Shown here one piece after another: positions 16,995 through 25,484 of a DNA stretch of 64,000 bases. This DNA is from Dehalococcoides mccartyi 195 (lineage in GTDB: Bacteria > Chloroflexota > Dehalococcoidia > Dehalococcoidales > Dehalococcoidaceae), in assembly GCF_000011905.1 (NCBI RefSeq), contig NC_002936.3, forward strand, positions 930,001 to 994,000, in the 5' to 3' direction. Position numbers and translations under genes: made by a program. A model generated the notes under the pieces. That model saw nothing but the letters and a program-made list of their open reading frames with translations. It was not told the origin of the DNA and did not search any database. Position 1 is the stretch's first letter; each line of letters begins with the position of its first letter.

Positions 16995-18110
16995 CTAACT
17001 TACTACAAAAGTCCAGATTATAGTCCGGCTCTCCGGATTTATAGCATAGACAGTTTCATCTTCCTGGGTATGTATGTATACAACTTCACCTGACACCGTA
17101 ACCGGTGCAATCACTTTCAAGGCAAGGTCGGTAACAGCCTTCATTTCCATTGAAGATACATTTATGGAAAAAATCTTGCCGGTCTTAGTGGCTACAATCA
17201 CATTGTCACCCAGCAGGGCCGGGGAAGAAGCCACCTCGTCAGTCATATCAATTACTTTAATCTGAGAACCAGTCAAAGCATCAAGTACATAGGTGTTGCC
17301 GTCCAGATTGGGGGCAAAAACTTTGCCGTCAGCCACAACCGGGGTCGCCCAGAACCAGTTGGGTGATTCAAAGACCCATTTCTGGCTGCCATCTTCCAAA
17401 TCCAGGGCGTACAGATTGCGGTCAAAACAGCCCACATAAACAACGCCGTTATCAACTACCGGGGCGCTGGCAAAGGGGCTTTGGGTTTCAAAAGTCCAAA
17501 CAGGGCTGCCGGTGTTGATATCCAGGGCATATACTTTCTTGTCAAACCCGGGGACTATTACCAGATCTCCGGCAACAGCCGGTGAAGCCCAAATCTTGGC
17601 ACCGGTCTGATATTCCCAAACCTTTTGACCGTCTGCCTTGCTCAGGGCGTAAACAACCCCGTTAGTATCCGCAAAAAAGATTTTATCTCCGTTAGGAGCA
17701 ATACCGCTGACAATGGCAGATACTGACCCGGTTCCGGGGTAAACCCATTTCAGACTGCCGTCAGCCTGATTGTAGGCATAAACTTTGCCGCCGTAGGTTG
17801 AAACGTAAATAACCCCGTCAGAGACTACCGGTGTACCGTATATACCTACAGTAGTAACAGCACCGGCACAGCCGCCGCCATTGGTAGTGGTCTCAAGTGA
17901 TATTTGATACCGGGGAGTGCTGGCATCCTTGTTAAGAGCTATAAGTTTGCCAGTCATAGAACCAAAAATGGCATCATTATCAGAGATAAGTATGCCTGAC
18001 CAGCCTAAAGGTTTCTGTCCGGAACCTATACAGCCGCTTAAAACAACTAGAATGCCGATAAGGCTAAACAGCAAAATAACTTTTTTGGGTATGCGATTGG
18101 TTTTGAACAA
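16995..18110 (-). CDS. PQQ-type beta-propeller lipoprotein (BamB-like fold)
   Basis: A 371-residue surface lipoprotein. The signal peptide ends VLSGC, giving a likely lipidated Cys near residue 27. The rest is made of repeated blades of the form GxVYALDxxxGxxxWxF, for example KVYALDINTGSPVWTF and NLYALDLEDGSQKWVF, typical of PQQ-like propellers such as BamB. No PQQ-enzyme residues are evident, so a scaffold role is more likely than dehydrogenase activity. It is inserted between yidD and yidC, which are usually adjacent, so it may assist protein insertion or assembly (inference). The start appears to be TTG after GGACGG. Confidence 0.85.
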   Translation of the reverse strand: MFKTNRIPKKVILLFSLIGILVVLSGCIGSGQKPLGWSGILISDNDAIFGSMTGKLIALNKDASTPRYQISLETTTNGGGCAGAVTTVGIYGTPVVSDGVIYVSTYGGKVYAYNQADGSLKWVYPGTGSVSAIVSGIAPNGDKIFFADTNGVVYALSKADGQKVWEYQTGAKIWASPAVAGDLVIVPGFDKKVYALDINTGSPVWTFETQSPFASAPVVDNGVVYVGCFDRNLYALDLEDGSQKWVFESPNWFWATPVVADGKVFAPNLDGNTYVLDALTGSQIKVIDMTDEVASSPALLGDNVIVATKTGKIFSINVSSMEMKAVTDLALKVIAPVTVSGEVVYIHTQEDETVYAINPESRTIIWTFVVS

Positions 18111-18119
18111 TTTTCCGTC

Positions 18120-18332
18120 CTATTCTGGCACTGGGTCGTAGCCACCCTTGTTCAAGGGGTGGCAGCGGCTAAGCCGTTTCACACCCAACCAAATTCCCTT
18201 AAATATTCCAAATCTTTCAATAGCTTCGTAAGTATACTGGGAGCAAGTGGGAATAAACCTGCATGAGGGAGGTGCAGTTTTAGAGTAGGTATTCTGGTAT
18301 AATCTAATCAGCTTTAGAGCTAGTTTTTTCAT
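18120..18332 (-). CDS. yidD: Membrane protein insertion efficiency factor YidD
   Basis: A 70-residue member of the YidD family, with the characteristic [16 protein letters not shown] block and C-terminal [13 protein letters not shown]. YidD aids YidC-dependent insertion. The start lies within rnpA (29-base overlap) and the gene ends 10 bases before the propeller lipoprotein gene, so it sits in a tightly packed operon. Confidence 0.93.
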   Translation of the reverse strand: MKKLALKLIRLYQNTYSKTAPPSCRFIPTCSQYTYEAIERFGIFKGIWLGVKRLSRCHPLNKGGYDPVPE

Positions 18333-18666
18333 TTGCTTTTGATAGTATCTGCGCCTTGCCCAGCAAGTGCTTAACTACCCTCTCCATTTCGGCACATTTC
18401 ACTGTAGCCGCTTTTGCCCTAGCTATAAATACTATGTCCCAGCCCTGTTTGAGGCCGGTAGTCCGCAGGCTCTCCCGCAGTATCCGTTTAGCCCGGTTAC
18501 GCTCTACAGCCCCGCCTACTTTTTTGCTTACAATGAAGCCCACCCGGCTCAATTCAAGGCTGTTAGGCACAGCTTTCATCACAGCCAGCTGCCCTATATA
18601 AGTACCGCCGCTGGCAAGCACCCGGGAATATTCCTCCCGTCTGGTAAGCCTGTTTGAGTGTTTCAT
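18304..18666 (-). CDS. rnpA: Ribonuclease P protein component
   Basis: Protein subunit of RNase P, which trims tRNA 5' leaders. The family core is clear: [22 protein letters not shown] then LRESLR. I place the start at the ATG at 18666 ([14 protein letters not shown]), which matches family N-termini, giving 120 residues; an in-frame start at 18684 would add six. No good Shine-Dalgarno separates the two. The 3' end overlaps yidD, and rpmH lies just upstream, as in most bacteria. Confidence 0.93.
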   Translation of the reverse strand: MKHSNRLTRREEYSRVLASGGTYIGQLAVMKAVPNSLELSRVGFIVSKKVGGAVERNRAKRILRESLRTTGLKQGWDIVFIARAKAATVKCAEMERVVKHLLGKAQILSKANEKTSSKAD

Positions 18667-18725
18667 TGTAAATAGTGTAACCATACTCCGGATATATAAT
18701 CAACCCGGAGTATGCCAATCACACT

Positions 18726-18866
18726 CTAGACTACAATCAGTTTCTTGCGCCCCTTAGCCCGGCGGGCGCTGAGTACGCCGCGTCCTCCGCGGGTGCTCAT
18801 CCTTGACAGGAACCCATGAACCCTCATGCGGGGGATACGTTTCGGTTGATATGTCCTCTTAGGCAC
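18726..18866 (-). CDS. rpmH: Ribosomal protein bL34
   Basis: A 46-residue, Arg/Lys-rich protein. The sequence begins [10 protein letters not shown] and continues [16 protein letters not shown] and KGRKKL, the standard bL34 pattern. The start is GTG at 18866, with AAGGAG five bases upstream; the overlapping ATG one base earlier is in a different frame. It heads the rnpA-yidD-yidC-jag cluster. Confidence 0.95.
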   Translation of the reverse strand: MPKRTYQPKRIPRMRVHGFLSRMSTRGGRGVLSARRAKGRKKLIVV

Positions 18867-18902
18867 ATTAACTCCTTAAATGGCAAGAAATAGTTTATTA
18901 TT

Positions 18903-19346
18903 TTAGGCAGATTCTGCAGATTCGGAAGTTTCGGCTGCAGGAGCAACCTCAGCCTTTACTTCAGGTACCGCAGCTTCAGCCTTGGCCTCTACTTTAGGCT
19001 CAACCTTAGGTTCAGCCACTTTGGGTTCAGGCCTTAGCTCACGCATAGGCGAAAAAGTAGCCACATTACCCTGGCGGCGTACATGTTCGGACACAAAGGG
19101 CATCAGGGCAATAAAACGAGCCCGTTTAATGGCATTAGCCAAAGCCCTCTGGTGCCGGGCACAGGTACCGGTGCGGCGGCGGGGTTCAATTTTGCCGCGG
19201 TCAGATATGTATCTGGCCAGTTTAGCCGAATCCTTGTAATCAATACGGCTAACCTTTTCAGCGCAGAAAGAACATATCTTGCGCTTGGGGGTATAGCGGC
19301 CGCGCCCACCCCTGGCTGGTCTGTTAGGTCTTTCCTGGATACTCAC
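18903..19346 (-). CDS. rpsR: Ribosomal protein bS18 with long acidic tail
   Basis: Small-subunit protein bS18. The core lies at residues 15-95: KICSFCAEK with a CxxC pair, [18 protein letters not shown] and a [20 protein letters not shown] block with a third Cys, so it is the zinc-ligand form. At 147 residues it is much longer than usual (about 75-95). Residues ~105-147 are a low-complexity tail of Glu, Lys, Pro, Val and Ala with EPKVE-like repeats. The tail is in frame and ends at a single stop. It is the last gene of rpsF-ssb-rpsR. The start is GTG with GGAG upstream. Confidence 0.93.
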
Positions 19347-19380
19347 TCAAGCAAACTCCTATCAAGAGATTTAATATTCA

Positions 19381-19788
19381 CTAAAACGGAATGTCTTCCG
19401 GTTCTAATTCACCGCCGCCATTGTCATCATCACGGGCATCCATACCGCTGCCTGCACTGGCTTTCTCAAGGAAGGTAACCCGTGAAGCAATTACCTCAGT
19501 ACGGTAATGCTTGACGCTATCCTGTCCTTCCCAGCTGCGGGTGCGAAGCCGCCCCTCCACATACACCAGCCGCCCCTTGGAAAGAAACTGGTTGCACTGC
19601 TCGGCAAGCTTGTTCCAAGCAACCACCGTAAACCATTCGGTTTCCTGCTTGCGCTCACCTTCAGGGGTATTATAAACCCAATTGGTAGCAACTTTAAAGG
19701 AGGTAACGGGATGCCCGCTGGGGGTATACCGCATCTCCGGTTCACCGCCAACATTGCCAATTATCATAACCTTATTCAAACTCACCAT
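19381..19788 (-). CDS. ssb: Single-stranded DNA-binding protein
   Basis: OB-fold protein that coats single-stranded DNA during replication and repair. The N-terminus (LNKVMIIGNVGGEPEMRYTPSG) and EWFTVVAWNKLAEQC block are typical. At 135 residues the linker between fold and tail is short, and the C-terminus ends EPEDIPF, close to the canonical DDDIPF partner-binding tip. It lies between rpsF and rpsR, the common bacterial order. Confidence 0.96.
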   Translation of the reverse strand: MVSLNKVMIIGNVGGEPEMRYTPSGHPVTSFKVATNWVYNTPEGERKQETEWFTVVAWNKLAEQCNQFLSKGRLVYVEGRLRTRSWEGQDSVKHYRTEVIASRVTFLEKASAGSGMDARDDDNGGGELEPEDIPF

Positions 19789-19836
19789 CTCTCGTGTCTC
19801 CTCTCTGGCAAAATGCCCGGCAGCATCAAGCAGATA

Positions 19837-20166
19837 TTACTCTTCGTCCATATTAATGGCCATATGGCGGATAACCTGCTCTGAAATACGCAAATCAGCG
19901 TTTATCTTGCGTATGGAAGAAGGCTTGGCCTTCATCTTGATAAACACGTAATAACCCTCGCCATATCTGCCGATAAGATAAGCCAGCTTACGTTTACCCC
20001 AGTGATTCACTTCGGTAAAGCTGCCATCTTTTTCAGCTATGGTCTTACTAATGCCTTCCAGAATGGCCTCAACCTTTTCTTTGGGGGTGTCAGTGGTTAA
20101 AATAACCACCAGTTCGTAATCACGCAGGTTTTCAACTCTGGATTTAAGTAGCTCGCTTGCGGCCAT
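19837..20166 (-). CDS. rpsF: Ribosomal protein bS6
   Basis: Small-subunit protein bS6, 109 residues, recognised from LRDYELVVILTTD near the N-terminus, the NHWGKRKLAYLI block and GYYVFIKMKA. It is the first gene of the rpsF-ssb-rpsR operon. GAGAGG lies five bases before the ATG, and a good promoter precedes it. Confidence 0.95.
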   Translation of the reverse strand: MAASELLKSRVENLRDYELVVILTTDTPKEKVEAILEGISKTIAEKDGSFTEVNHWGKRKLAYLIGRYGEGYYVFIKMKAKPSSIRKINADLRISEQVIRHMAINMDEE

Positions 20167-20218
20167 GTTTTCCTCTCTAAGTTAAAGGCAATATATTCCC
20201 TTAAAAAATCTGACGGTC

Positions 20219-20247
20219 ATTATAGCATATAGCGAAGAAGCAAACAA
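20219..20247 (-). promoter_or_regulatory. Promoter of rpsF-ssb-rpsR
   Basis: On the minus strand TTGTTT (forward 20242-20247), a 17-base spacer and a perfect TATAAT (forward 20219-20224), about 50 bases before the rpsF start. Confidence 0.75.
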
Positions 20248-20286
20248 TATTGGCCGAAATGAACCTGCCCGGACACCAAATTATAT

Positions 20287-20315
20287 TTGACAGATTGCTT
20301 CAAATACTCTAAACT
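20287..20315 (+). promoter_or_regulatory. Promoter of tRNA-Asp
   Basis: A perfect TTGACA (20287-20292), 17-base spacer and TAAACT (20310-20315), ending 14 bases before the mature tRNA 5' end. Confidence 0.7.
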
Positions 20316-20329
20316 GTTTTCCGCTTCTA

Positions 20330-20406
20330 GGCCCCATGGTGTAGCGGTCTAACATGCCACCCTGTCACGGTGGAGATCGGGGGTTCGAATCCCCCTGGGG
20401 TCGCCA
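20330..20406 (+). tRNA. tRNA-Asp (anticodon GTC)
   Basis: A cloverleaf with acceptor strands GGCCCCA and TGGGGTC, T-arm GGTTCGAATCC and anticodon stem CCACC/GGTGG closing loop CTGTCAC, which gives anticodon GTC for aspartate. CCA is encoded. Confidence 0.96.
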
Positions 20407-20647
20407 ATAACAGGCTACGTTTTGTTCGTCAGATACTGCATAATTTATATTAGCTATGTTTCCGTCAAGCTCTATTTTCTCTATAAACTGAGGCAAAAAA
20501 GCCTTTTTTCTTCGGAAAACACCGCAGGTATTTCAGAATTTTTATTTTGTAAAAACGCCCGCCTTGGCATCAGTTATGTCAGGTATTTTCAAGATTTATT
20601 TTGCCCTGACTGCCTATTTAGGCCAAACTTGTTATAAGAATATTTTA

Positions 20648-21643
20648 CTAGCAGATTGTGCCTGAATAAAAAAGGTCTAAAAACAAGTTACCGAATTCCG
20701 GGCAGAACTGACTGCCCAGGTTCTTCTTAATTTCTTCAGCCGCCTCTTCGCAAGACAGGGCCTTTCTGTATGGGCGGTCAGAGGTCATAGCATCATACGT
20801 ATCCGCAATAGCCAGTATTCTGGACCCCTCCGGTATAGCCTCGCCCTTAAGACCGTCGGGATAGCCCTGCCCGTCAAATCTTTCGTGATGATGGCGGATA
20901 ATGCTTATTATCGGTTTAAACTTTTCAGCCGATGCCAGAATATTTCCGGCAATAATAGTATGGGTTTTGATATGGTTATACTCGTCAACAGACAGTTTAT
21001 CAGCTTTGTGGAGCACTTCCTCCCGGATACCGATTTTGCCTATATCATGCAGCTGGGCGGCTAATTCCACCTGGTCTTTTATGGGGGAAAGACCCCATTT
21101 ATATTCAGCCATTTTAGAAGCCAAACCGCAAACCCTCATAGAATGGCCTTTGGTATAGGGGTCTTTGGCTTCCAGGGTGTTGATAAGGGAGAAAATTAAA
21201 GATATAAACATCTGGGAAAGCTTCTCTTTTAACTCGGAGACCTTTTCCTCCATCTCCTTTAAGTTATTTGAGCGGGCCATTTCCAGTTGGCGGCTGTCAG
21301 TTATATCCCGGCTGATAACCATTGAGCCTATATATTTATTATTCTCATCCCGGACAGGGTTATAGGTGTTTTCATAATACTTGCCGTTTTCGTGGTCAGT
21401 TATCATACGGACAAAGGTTTTAGTGTCTTCTTTCTGGAGGTACTGGAGAGCCCGGTCAACTGATTTCTGGGAATTAGGCGGATGGCACATGAAAATGTGC
21501 TTGCCCACCCGGTCTTCTGCCGAAATATGCCGGATTTTTTCGGCAGATTTGTTCACAAAAACAATCCTGCCATCGGCGTCCACCACGATTACACCTTCCG
21601 GCAACTGTTCCAACACCCTGGTTATAAGCTCAGCATCAACCAA
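20648..21643 (-). CDS. PAS-HD-GYP signalling protein
   Basis: A 331-residue cytosolic protein. A PAS sensor domain occupies about residues 5-118 (GVIVVDADGRIVFVNKSAEKI), then a short coiled coil (EEKVSELKEKLSQ), then an HD-GYP domain with HDIGKIGI and RHHHERFDGQGYPDGLKG. HD-GYP proteins hydrolyse cyclic-di-GMP; the key HD and GYP residues are present, so activity is plausible. No transmembrane segment is seen, so the signal is probably intracellular (redox, small molecule). No cyclic-di-GMP synthase lies in this window. The gene is monocistronic. Confidence 0.9.
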   Translation of the reverse strand: MVDAELITRVLEQLPEGVIVVDADGRIVFVNKSAEKIRHISAEDRVGKHIFMCHPPNSQKSVDRALQYLQKEDTKTFVRMITDHENGKYYENTYNPVRDENNKYIGSMVISRDITDSRQLEMARSNNLKEMEEKVSELKEKLSQMFISLIFSLINTLEAKDPYTKGHSMRVCGLASKMAEYKWGLSPIKDQVELAAQLHDIGKIGIREEVLHKADKLSVDEYNHIKTHTIIAGNILASAEKFKPIISIIRHHHERFDGQGYPDGLKGEAIPEGSRILAIADTYDAMTSDRPYRKALSCEEAAEEIKKNLGSQFCPEFGNLFLDLFYSGTIC

Positions 21644-21917
21644 TTTCTTTACCTCTTATCAGGTCAAGATAAACAGGTCTGCTTACCCTCTATAAATTCA
21701 TTCGAAGAACGGGCACGCTTAAACACATTTTTAGCACACCTTAAGTCAACAATCAATACCTTAATACTTTTATCCGAATTTTGGCCGAATTTTTTATACC
21801 CCCTCACGCCCTATTTTACAGTGGGTGGCGGCCACCAAAGAATATATTTGGCACATACCTTTCTTATACAGCAAATATAGGTTAAAATATCTCCAGAGTA
21901 TCCTTAAGGAGCGGCCG

Positions 21918-22160
21918 ATGGAAACTGAAAAATTTGAAATAGTGATTACCAGCCCCAATGCCAAAGAAATAAAAACCGTAACTATGGAAGGCACTCTTGA
22001 TGAGGCTAAGGCCAAAACTGACCATATTGCCAGAGAGAATATCGGCAGTATTGTCTCCGCTTTTGCCACCAACGGCTTTAAATCTGTTTACCAGAAACAC
22101 TACCTATCCGCTATAAAGTGCCCCAAATGCGGGGAGATTATCCCCATAGAACACCTGTAA
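21918..22160 (+). CDS. Small zinc-ribbon protein (80 aa), unknown
   Basis: The start ATG 21918 has AAGGAG seven bases upstream; a longer frame from 21825 lacks one. The N-terminal two-thirds is a small alpha/beta sequence (FEIVITSPNAKEIKTV). The C-terminus has a single CPKCGEIIP knuckle, half of a zinc ribbon, so metal binding would need dimerisation. I do not recognise the family. A terminator shared with convergent ridA follows. Confidence 0.6.
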   Translation: METEKFEIVITSPNAKEIKTVTMEGTLDEAKAKTDHIARENIGSIVSAFATNGFKSVYQKHYLSAIKCPKCGEIIPIEHL

Positions 22161-22182
22161 TCCTGAAATATTTTTAAATAAA

Positions 22183-22215
22183 AAAGCCGCTCACAGCTTA
22201 ACTGGAGGCGGCTTT
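22183..22215. terminator. Bidirectional terminator
   Basis: AAAGCCGC (22183-22190) and GCGGCTTT (22208-22215), flanked by an A-run on the left and T-rich sequence on the right, can terminate both the zinc-ribbon gene (plus) and ridA (minus). Confidence 0.75.
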
Positions 22216-22235
22216 GTGTTTTCCAATTGGCAGAG

Positions 22236-22613
22236 TTATACCCCAGGCAGATAGGCAACTGCTTCTATTTCCACCACTATTTCCGGAAAAACCATACCGG
22301 CAATGACAGTTGAGCGGGCAGGTTTGGGCGCACTGAAAAAGGTCGTGTAAACACTGTTCATCTTGGCAAAGTCTTCCTGGCTCTTCAAAAATACGGTAGT
22401 CTTTACCACATCATCAAAAGAAGCACCCGCCTCTTTAAGTAGCTCAGCCATCTTTTCCAGACAGCGTTTGGTCTGGGCTTCCACCCCAGCCAGAGGTTTG
22501 CCCTCTATATCTGTGTGGCCTATCTGGCCGGAAATATACAGGTAATCTCCCGCCCTTACCGCCAGTGAATAGGGACCCTGGGCACCGGGTGCTGAAAAAT
22601 ATTTTTTAGTCAT
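22236..22613 (-). CDS. ridA: RidA family enamine/imine deaminase
   Basis: A 125-residue Rid-family protein that hydrolyses reactive 2-aminoacrylate-type enamines made by PLP enzymes. The family signature is visible: GPYSLAVRAGDYLYISGQIG, and PARSTVIAGM with the conserved substrate-binding Arg. Length is exactly typical. It stands alone on the minus strand. Confidence 0.92.
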   Translation of the reverse strand: MTKKYFSAPGAQGPYSLAVRAGDYLYISGQIGHTDIEGKPLAGVEAQTKRCLEKMAELLKEAGASFDDVVKTTVFLKSQEDFAKMNSVYTTFFSAPKPARSTVIAGMVFPEIVVEIEAVAYLPGV

Positions 22614-22743
22614 TTCCCCGTTCTTTCTTTATTATTTTTACAAACTGCCTGCCGTCTCAGAGCGGCCTTTTAAAGCGTTGCTATAGCGGATTTTTAATTG
22701 TAGAATAACTTGTCTGAAATTACCAAATTAAATGAGGTGGAAT

Positions 22744-24069
22744 ATGACCGATGAAACCGGCAAATCAGCCAAAGAATCCGCTGAAGAATATTTAAAAGTT
22801 ACCCGCATAGCCTTAAAACAAGCTGAAGACCAGGCCAGAGCAGCCAAAAAAGCGGCTGAAAATGCGGCCAAAGACTCTCAGTCTGCTATAGACAAGGCCG
22901 ATGCCGCTGCCAAACAGTATCAGGATAGTATGGAAAAATATACTGTCCTGTATGCTCAAAAAGCCGAGGAGGCCAGCCGCCGTTCTGAGGAAATGATAGC
23001 CAAATATACCGACCTGTTTGAAAAAGCCATAAAACGGGCAGACGACACCAGCCGCTGGGCAAAGGATAACTGCGAAGAGGCAGTTCGCCAGACCAAGGAA
23101 GCCATGCTTCGGATAGAAGATGCCACCCGCTCTGCCAAACAGTCTGCTTTAGACAGCACCCGCACCGCCAAGGAAATGAGTGAGGAATGCATACGTGCCT
23201 CCCGTGATGCCGTTTCCCAGTCTGATGAAACTATAGATATGCTGAAAAAGACGGCTGATGTGTCGGTAAGGGCTTCCGAATCTGCCCTGCTAAAAATGCA
23301 GGAAAACGGTGCCCGGATACGTGAAAATGTAGATACCAATGTAAAAAATGCCACCAAAGCTATAGCCGAAATGAACCAGCTCAGCCAGAACTCTTCGGCA
23401 GAAGTTTCAGCGCTCATAAACAGGCTTCAAGAGGAAATCCGCAAAGCCGAGGCCATGAATGCCCAGATGAAAAATCTGGTAGATTCCTCCAACGCTCATC
23501 TTAAAGAAACTGTAACCAGGGTTGAGGAAGTCCAGCAAAACACCGTCCAGGCCGTAAAGCAGATACAGGAAACTTCCCGCAAGGCCGCCGATGATGCCAA
23601 AGCAGCTTCTGCCAAGGCTATTGAAGCCAGCTGCAAAGCTGCCCAGGAAGTCTCCCAAACCTGGATTGGGGTATTTAAAGAGTTTATCGGCAGTGTGGAT
23701 ACCTCAAAACAGATTATTGCCGCAGTTACCAAGCAGACAGCCGAAAAGCTGGATGCGGTAGCCAACGAACCGCCTGCCACCCGCCCGGCAATCTCACCCC
23801 GCCCCCCCCGCCAGATACAGGCCGTAACACCTGAAGCCGTAAAAGACGATGGCACAGCTGATGATACTGATGAACAAACCGAAGCTTCATCAGAGGAAAA
23901 CCCCTATTACTCCGAACCGGAAGAAAAGAACAACCGGGCAGACTTCCCGGCCAAAGAAGTAAACGAGGCCACCCAGAACCGTCTGGAGTATCTGGCCAAA
24001 ATGTATGCTGCCAATAAGGCCCGCCGTGATAATGAGCCGGGCTCTAAAAACGCAGAAGCTGACGATTAA
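22744..24069 (+). CDS. Long alanine/lysine-rich coiled-coil protein
   Basis: A 441-residue protein that is almost wholly helical. Residues ~1-320 are rich in Ala, Glu, Lys, Asp, Ser and Thr with heptad-like spacing and repeated DAxxxAK-type segments, predicting an extended coiled coil similar to apolipoprotein or chemoreceptor helices. The C-terminal part is Pro-rich, then acidic, then a short helix. No signal peptide or membrane segment is evident. I start at the second ATG, with GGTGG upstream. It converges on the tubulin-like GTPase gene across a shared terminator. A cytoskeletal or surface-spacer role is only a guess. Confidence 0.7.
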   Translation: MTDETGKSAKESAEEYLKVTRIALKQAEDQARAAKKAAENAAKDSQSAIDKADAAAKQYQDSMEKYTVLYAQKAEEASRRSEEMIAKYTDLFEKAIKRADDTSRWAKDNCEEAVRQTKEAMLRIEDATRSAKQSALDSTRTAKEMSEECIRASRDAVSQSDETIDMLKKTADVSVRASESALLKMQENGARIRENVDTNVKNATKAIAEMNQLSQNSSAEVSALINRLQEEIRKAEAMNAQMKNLVDSSNAHLKETVTRVEEVQQNTVQAVKQIQETSRKAADDAKAASAKAIEASCKAAQEVSQTWIGVFKEFIGSVDTSKQIIAAVTKQTAEKLDAVANEPPATRPAISPRPPRQIQAVTPEAVKDDGTADDTDEQTEASSEENPYYSEPEEKNNRADFPAKEVNEATQNRLEYLAKMYAANKARRDNEPGSKNAEADD

Positions 24070-24098
24070 ACTTCCGGCTTAAAATAAACCTGTATGCC

Positions 24099-24132
24099 AA
24101 GAGCCGTACTTTTGAAAGTACGGCTCTTTTTT
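24099..24132. terminator. Bidirectional terminator
   Basis: A near-perfect 14-base inverted repeat (24099-24112 and 24115-24128, core GAGCCGTAC/GTACGGCTC), followed by TTTTTT. It separates the convergent coiled-coil and tubulin-like genes. Confidence 0.85.
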
Positions 24133-24161
24133 ATCAGAAATATAAGAGGGAATAAACCCTA

Positions 24162-25310
24162 TCAGTCCAGCAGGGAGGGTATGCTCCCGAAAGCATCTTC
24201 TACATTGAACCCCTGTGACAGACGCTTGTCCAGGGAAATAAAGCGGATAGTGCGGTCAAAATAATCCATAACCTTTTTGGGGCTGGAAATCTCGGACATA
24301 ATCACCGTCACACCCATATTGTCTCCCCGCGGGTAATCGCCGCTGCGGATAATGGCATGTTTGGCGTTATCCCTCAGGGTGGCTGAAAGCTCCTTGATAA
24401 TATCTATACTCATCTTGTTGGGGTGAGCCGACAGCAGGTACAAAGCCCGTCTGGCGTCTTCGGGGCGGCATTTCAAAGAAAGCTCGGCAATGGCGTCTTC
24501 CATAGCCTGAGCCCCCTTTTGGGTTTCGGCATGTTTGCCTCTGAAATCCAGCCGGAAGGGCAGAAAGGAACTGGCAATCTTGCTGTGGCCGATAACCGTC
24601 CAGCCGGACAGGGTCTGGATAATATCACCGGCATCCAGCACCTTTGAGCCGATATAACGGGGGTTAGTTTCCTCACCGGCGGAGAGTATATTGTAAAAAG
24701 GCTCTACGAAACGGTAGTTTATCTTGCTGAAATTATCACTTATAGAAGAGGCATCACGCACATAACGCTGATTATCCGCCAGTATTACGGCATCCGCCAC
24801 CCCGTAGGCAGACTTTAAACAGGTGCCTACATTATAAATAGTCCGCTCTTCGGTAGTTTCCTCGTAGTTAAAGGGCAGAACAATCATATTGTAAACAGGT
24901 TTATCTACAAACCGTTCTTTTATCATCTTGGTCAGCACCGCAATCGCCCCTGAGCCGGTACCGCCGGATGCACCTGCTATCAGTAAAAAGGCATCGGTAT
25001 CCTGCAGCAGGCGGGTTTCGCGGATACTGTCCAGTATTTTATCCCCGTCTTCACGTGCCAGCTGGGCTCCCAGCTCATTCAGTTTACCCACACCATGCCC
25101 GCTGGTCTTGCGGCTGCCGATAAGAATACGGTGTTTATAATCTGCCTTTATATGCACCAAACCGGACAGGTCAGCGATGTCGGTATTTACCGCCAGGACA
25201 TTTGAAACTATGCTGATGCCGCGCTGACGTCTGGCGTTTTTACCTAACAGGGCAAACTGGTCAGCAATACGCCCGCCGCACTGGCCACAGCCTATGACCA
25301 TTAATTTCAC
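24162..25310 (-). CDS. Tubulin/FtsZ-superfamily GTPase, not FtsZ
   Basis: A 382-residue tubulin-fold protein. The N-terminal nucleotide strand reads VIGCGQCGGRIADQF and the tubulin signature loop appears as AGASGGTGSGAI (canonical GGGTGTG/S) at about residue 113. The length is normal. It differs from FtsZ: no FtsZ C-terminal tail and divergent T7-loop region. It resembles the CetZ-like or uncharacterised bacterial tubulin-like groups. Expected role: GTP-dependent filament, perhaps for shape or positioning. The start is GTG with GGGTG upstream. The convergent neighbour encodes a long coiled coil. Confidence 0.85.
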   Translation of the reverse strand: MKLMVIGCGQCGGRIADQFALLGKNARRQRGISIVSNVLAVNTDIADLSGLVHIKADYKHRILIGSRKTSGHGVGKLNELGAQLAREDGDKILDSIRETRLLQDTDAFLLIAGASGGTGSGAIAVLTKMIKERFVDKPVYNMIVLPFNYEETTEERTIYNVGTCLKSAYGVADAVILADNQRYVRDASSISDNFSKINYRFVEPFYNILSAGEETNPRYIGSKVLDAGDIIQTLSGWTVIGHSKIASSFLPFRLDFRGKHAETQKGAQAMEDAIAELSLKCRPEDARRALYLLSAHPNKMSIDIIKELSATLRDNAKHAIIRSGDYPRGDNMGVTVIMSEISSPKKVMDYFDRTIRFISLDKRLSQGFNVEDAFGSIPSLLD

Positions 25311-25484
25311 TTTTTCACCCGCTTTTCAGCAAAAAATCCAAAAACCTTTAAAAGTTTAACTGCTAAGATAGCAATAGTCAATCCAAAGCCTGCCGGTTTA
25401 TGACATCTCAAGCTGTTTTCTTGATTTTTCAGCCTCAAAACCAGATAATGTTTTTAATATAAAAAGCTGGGCTGATACGATTTT

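Noticed and set aside
2650-18870. Chromosome origin near rpmH-rnpA
   Set aside because: That cluster is often next to oriC, but no dnaA, dnaN or cluster of DnaA boxes is present; a lone TTATCCACC at about 2658 is not enough.
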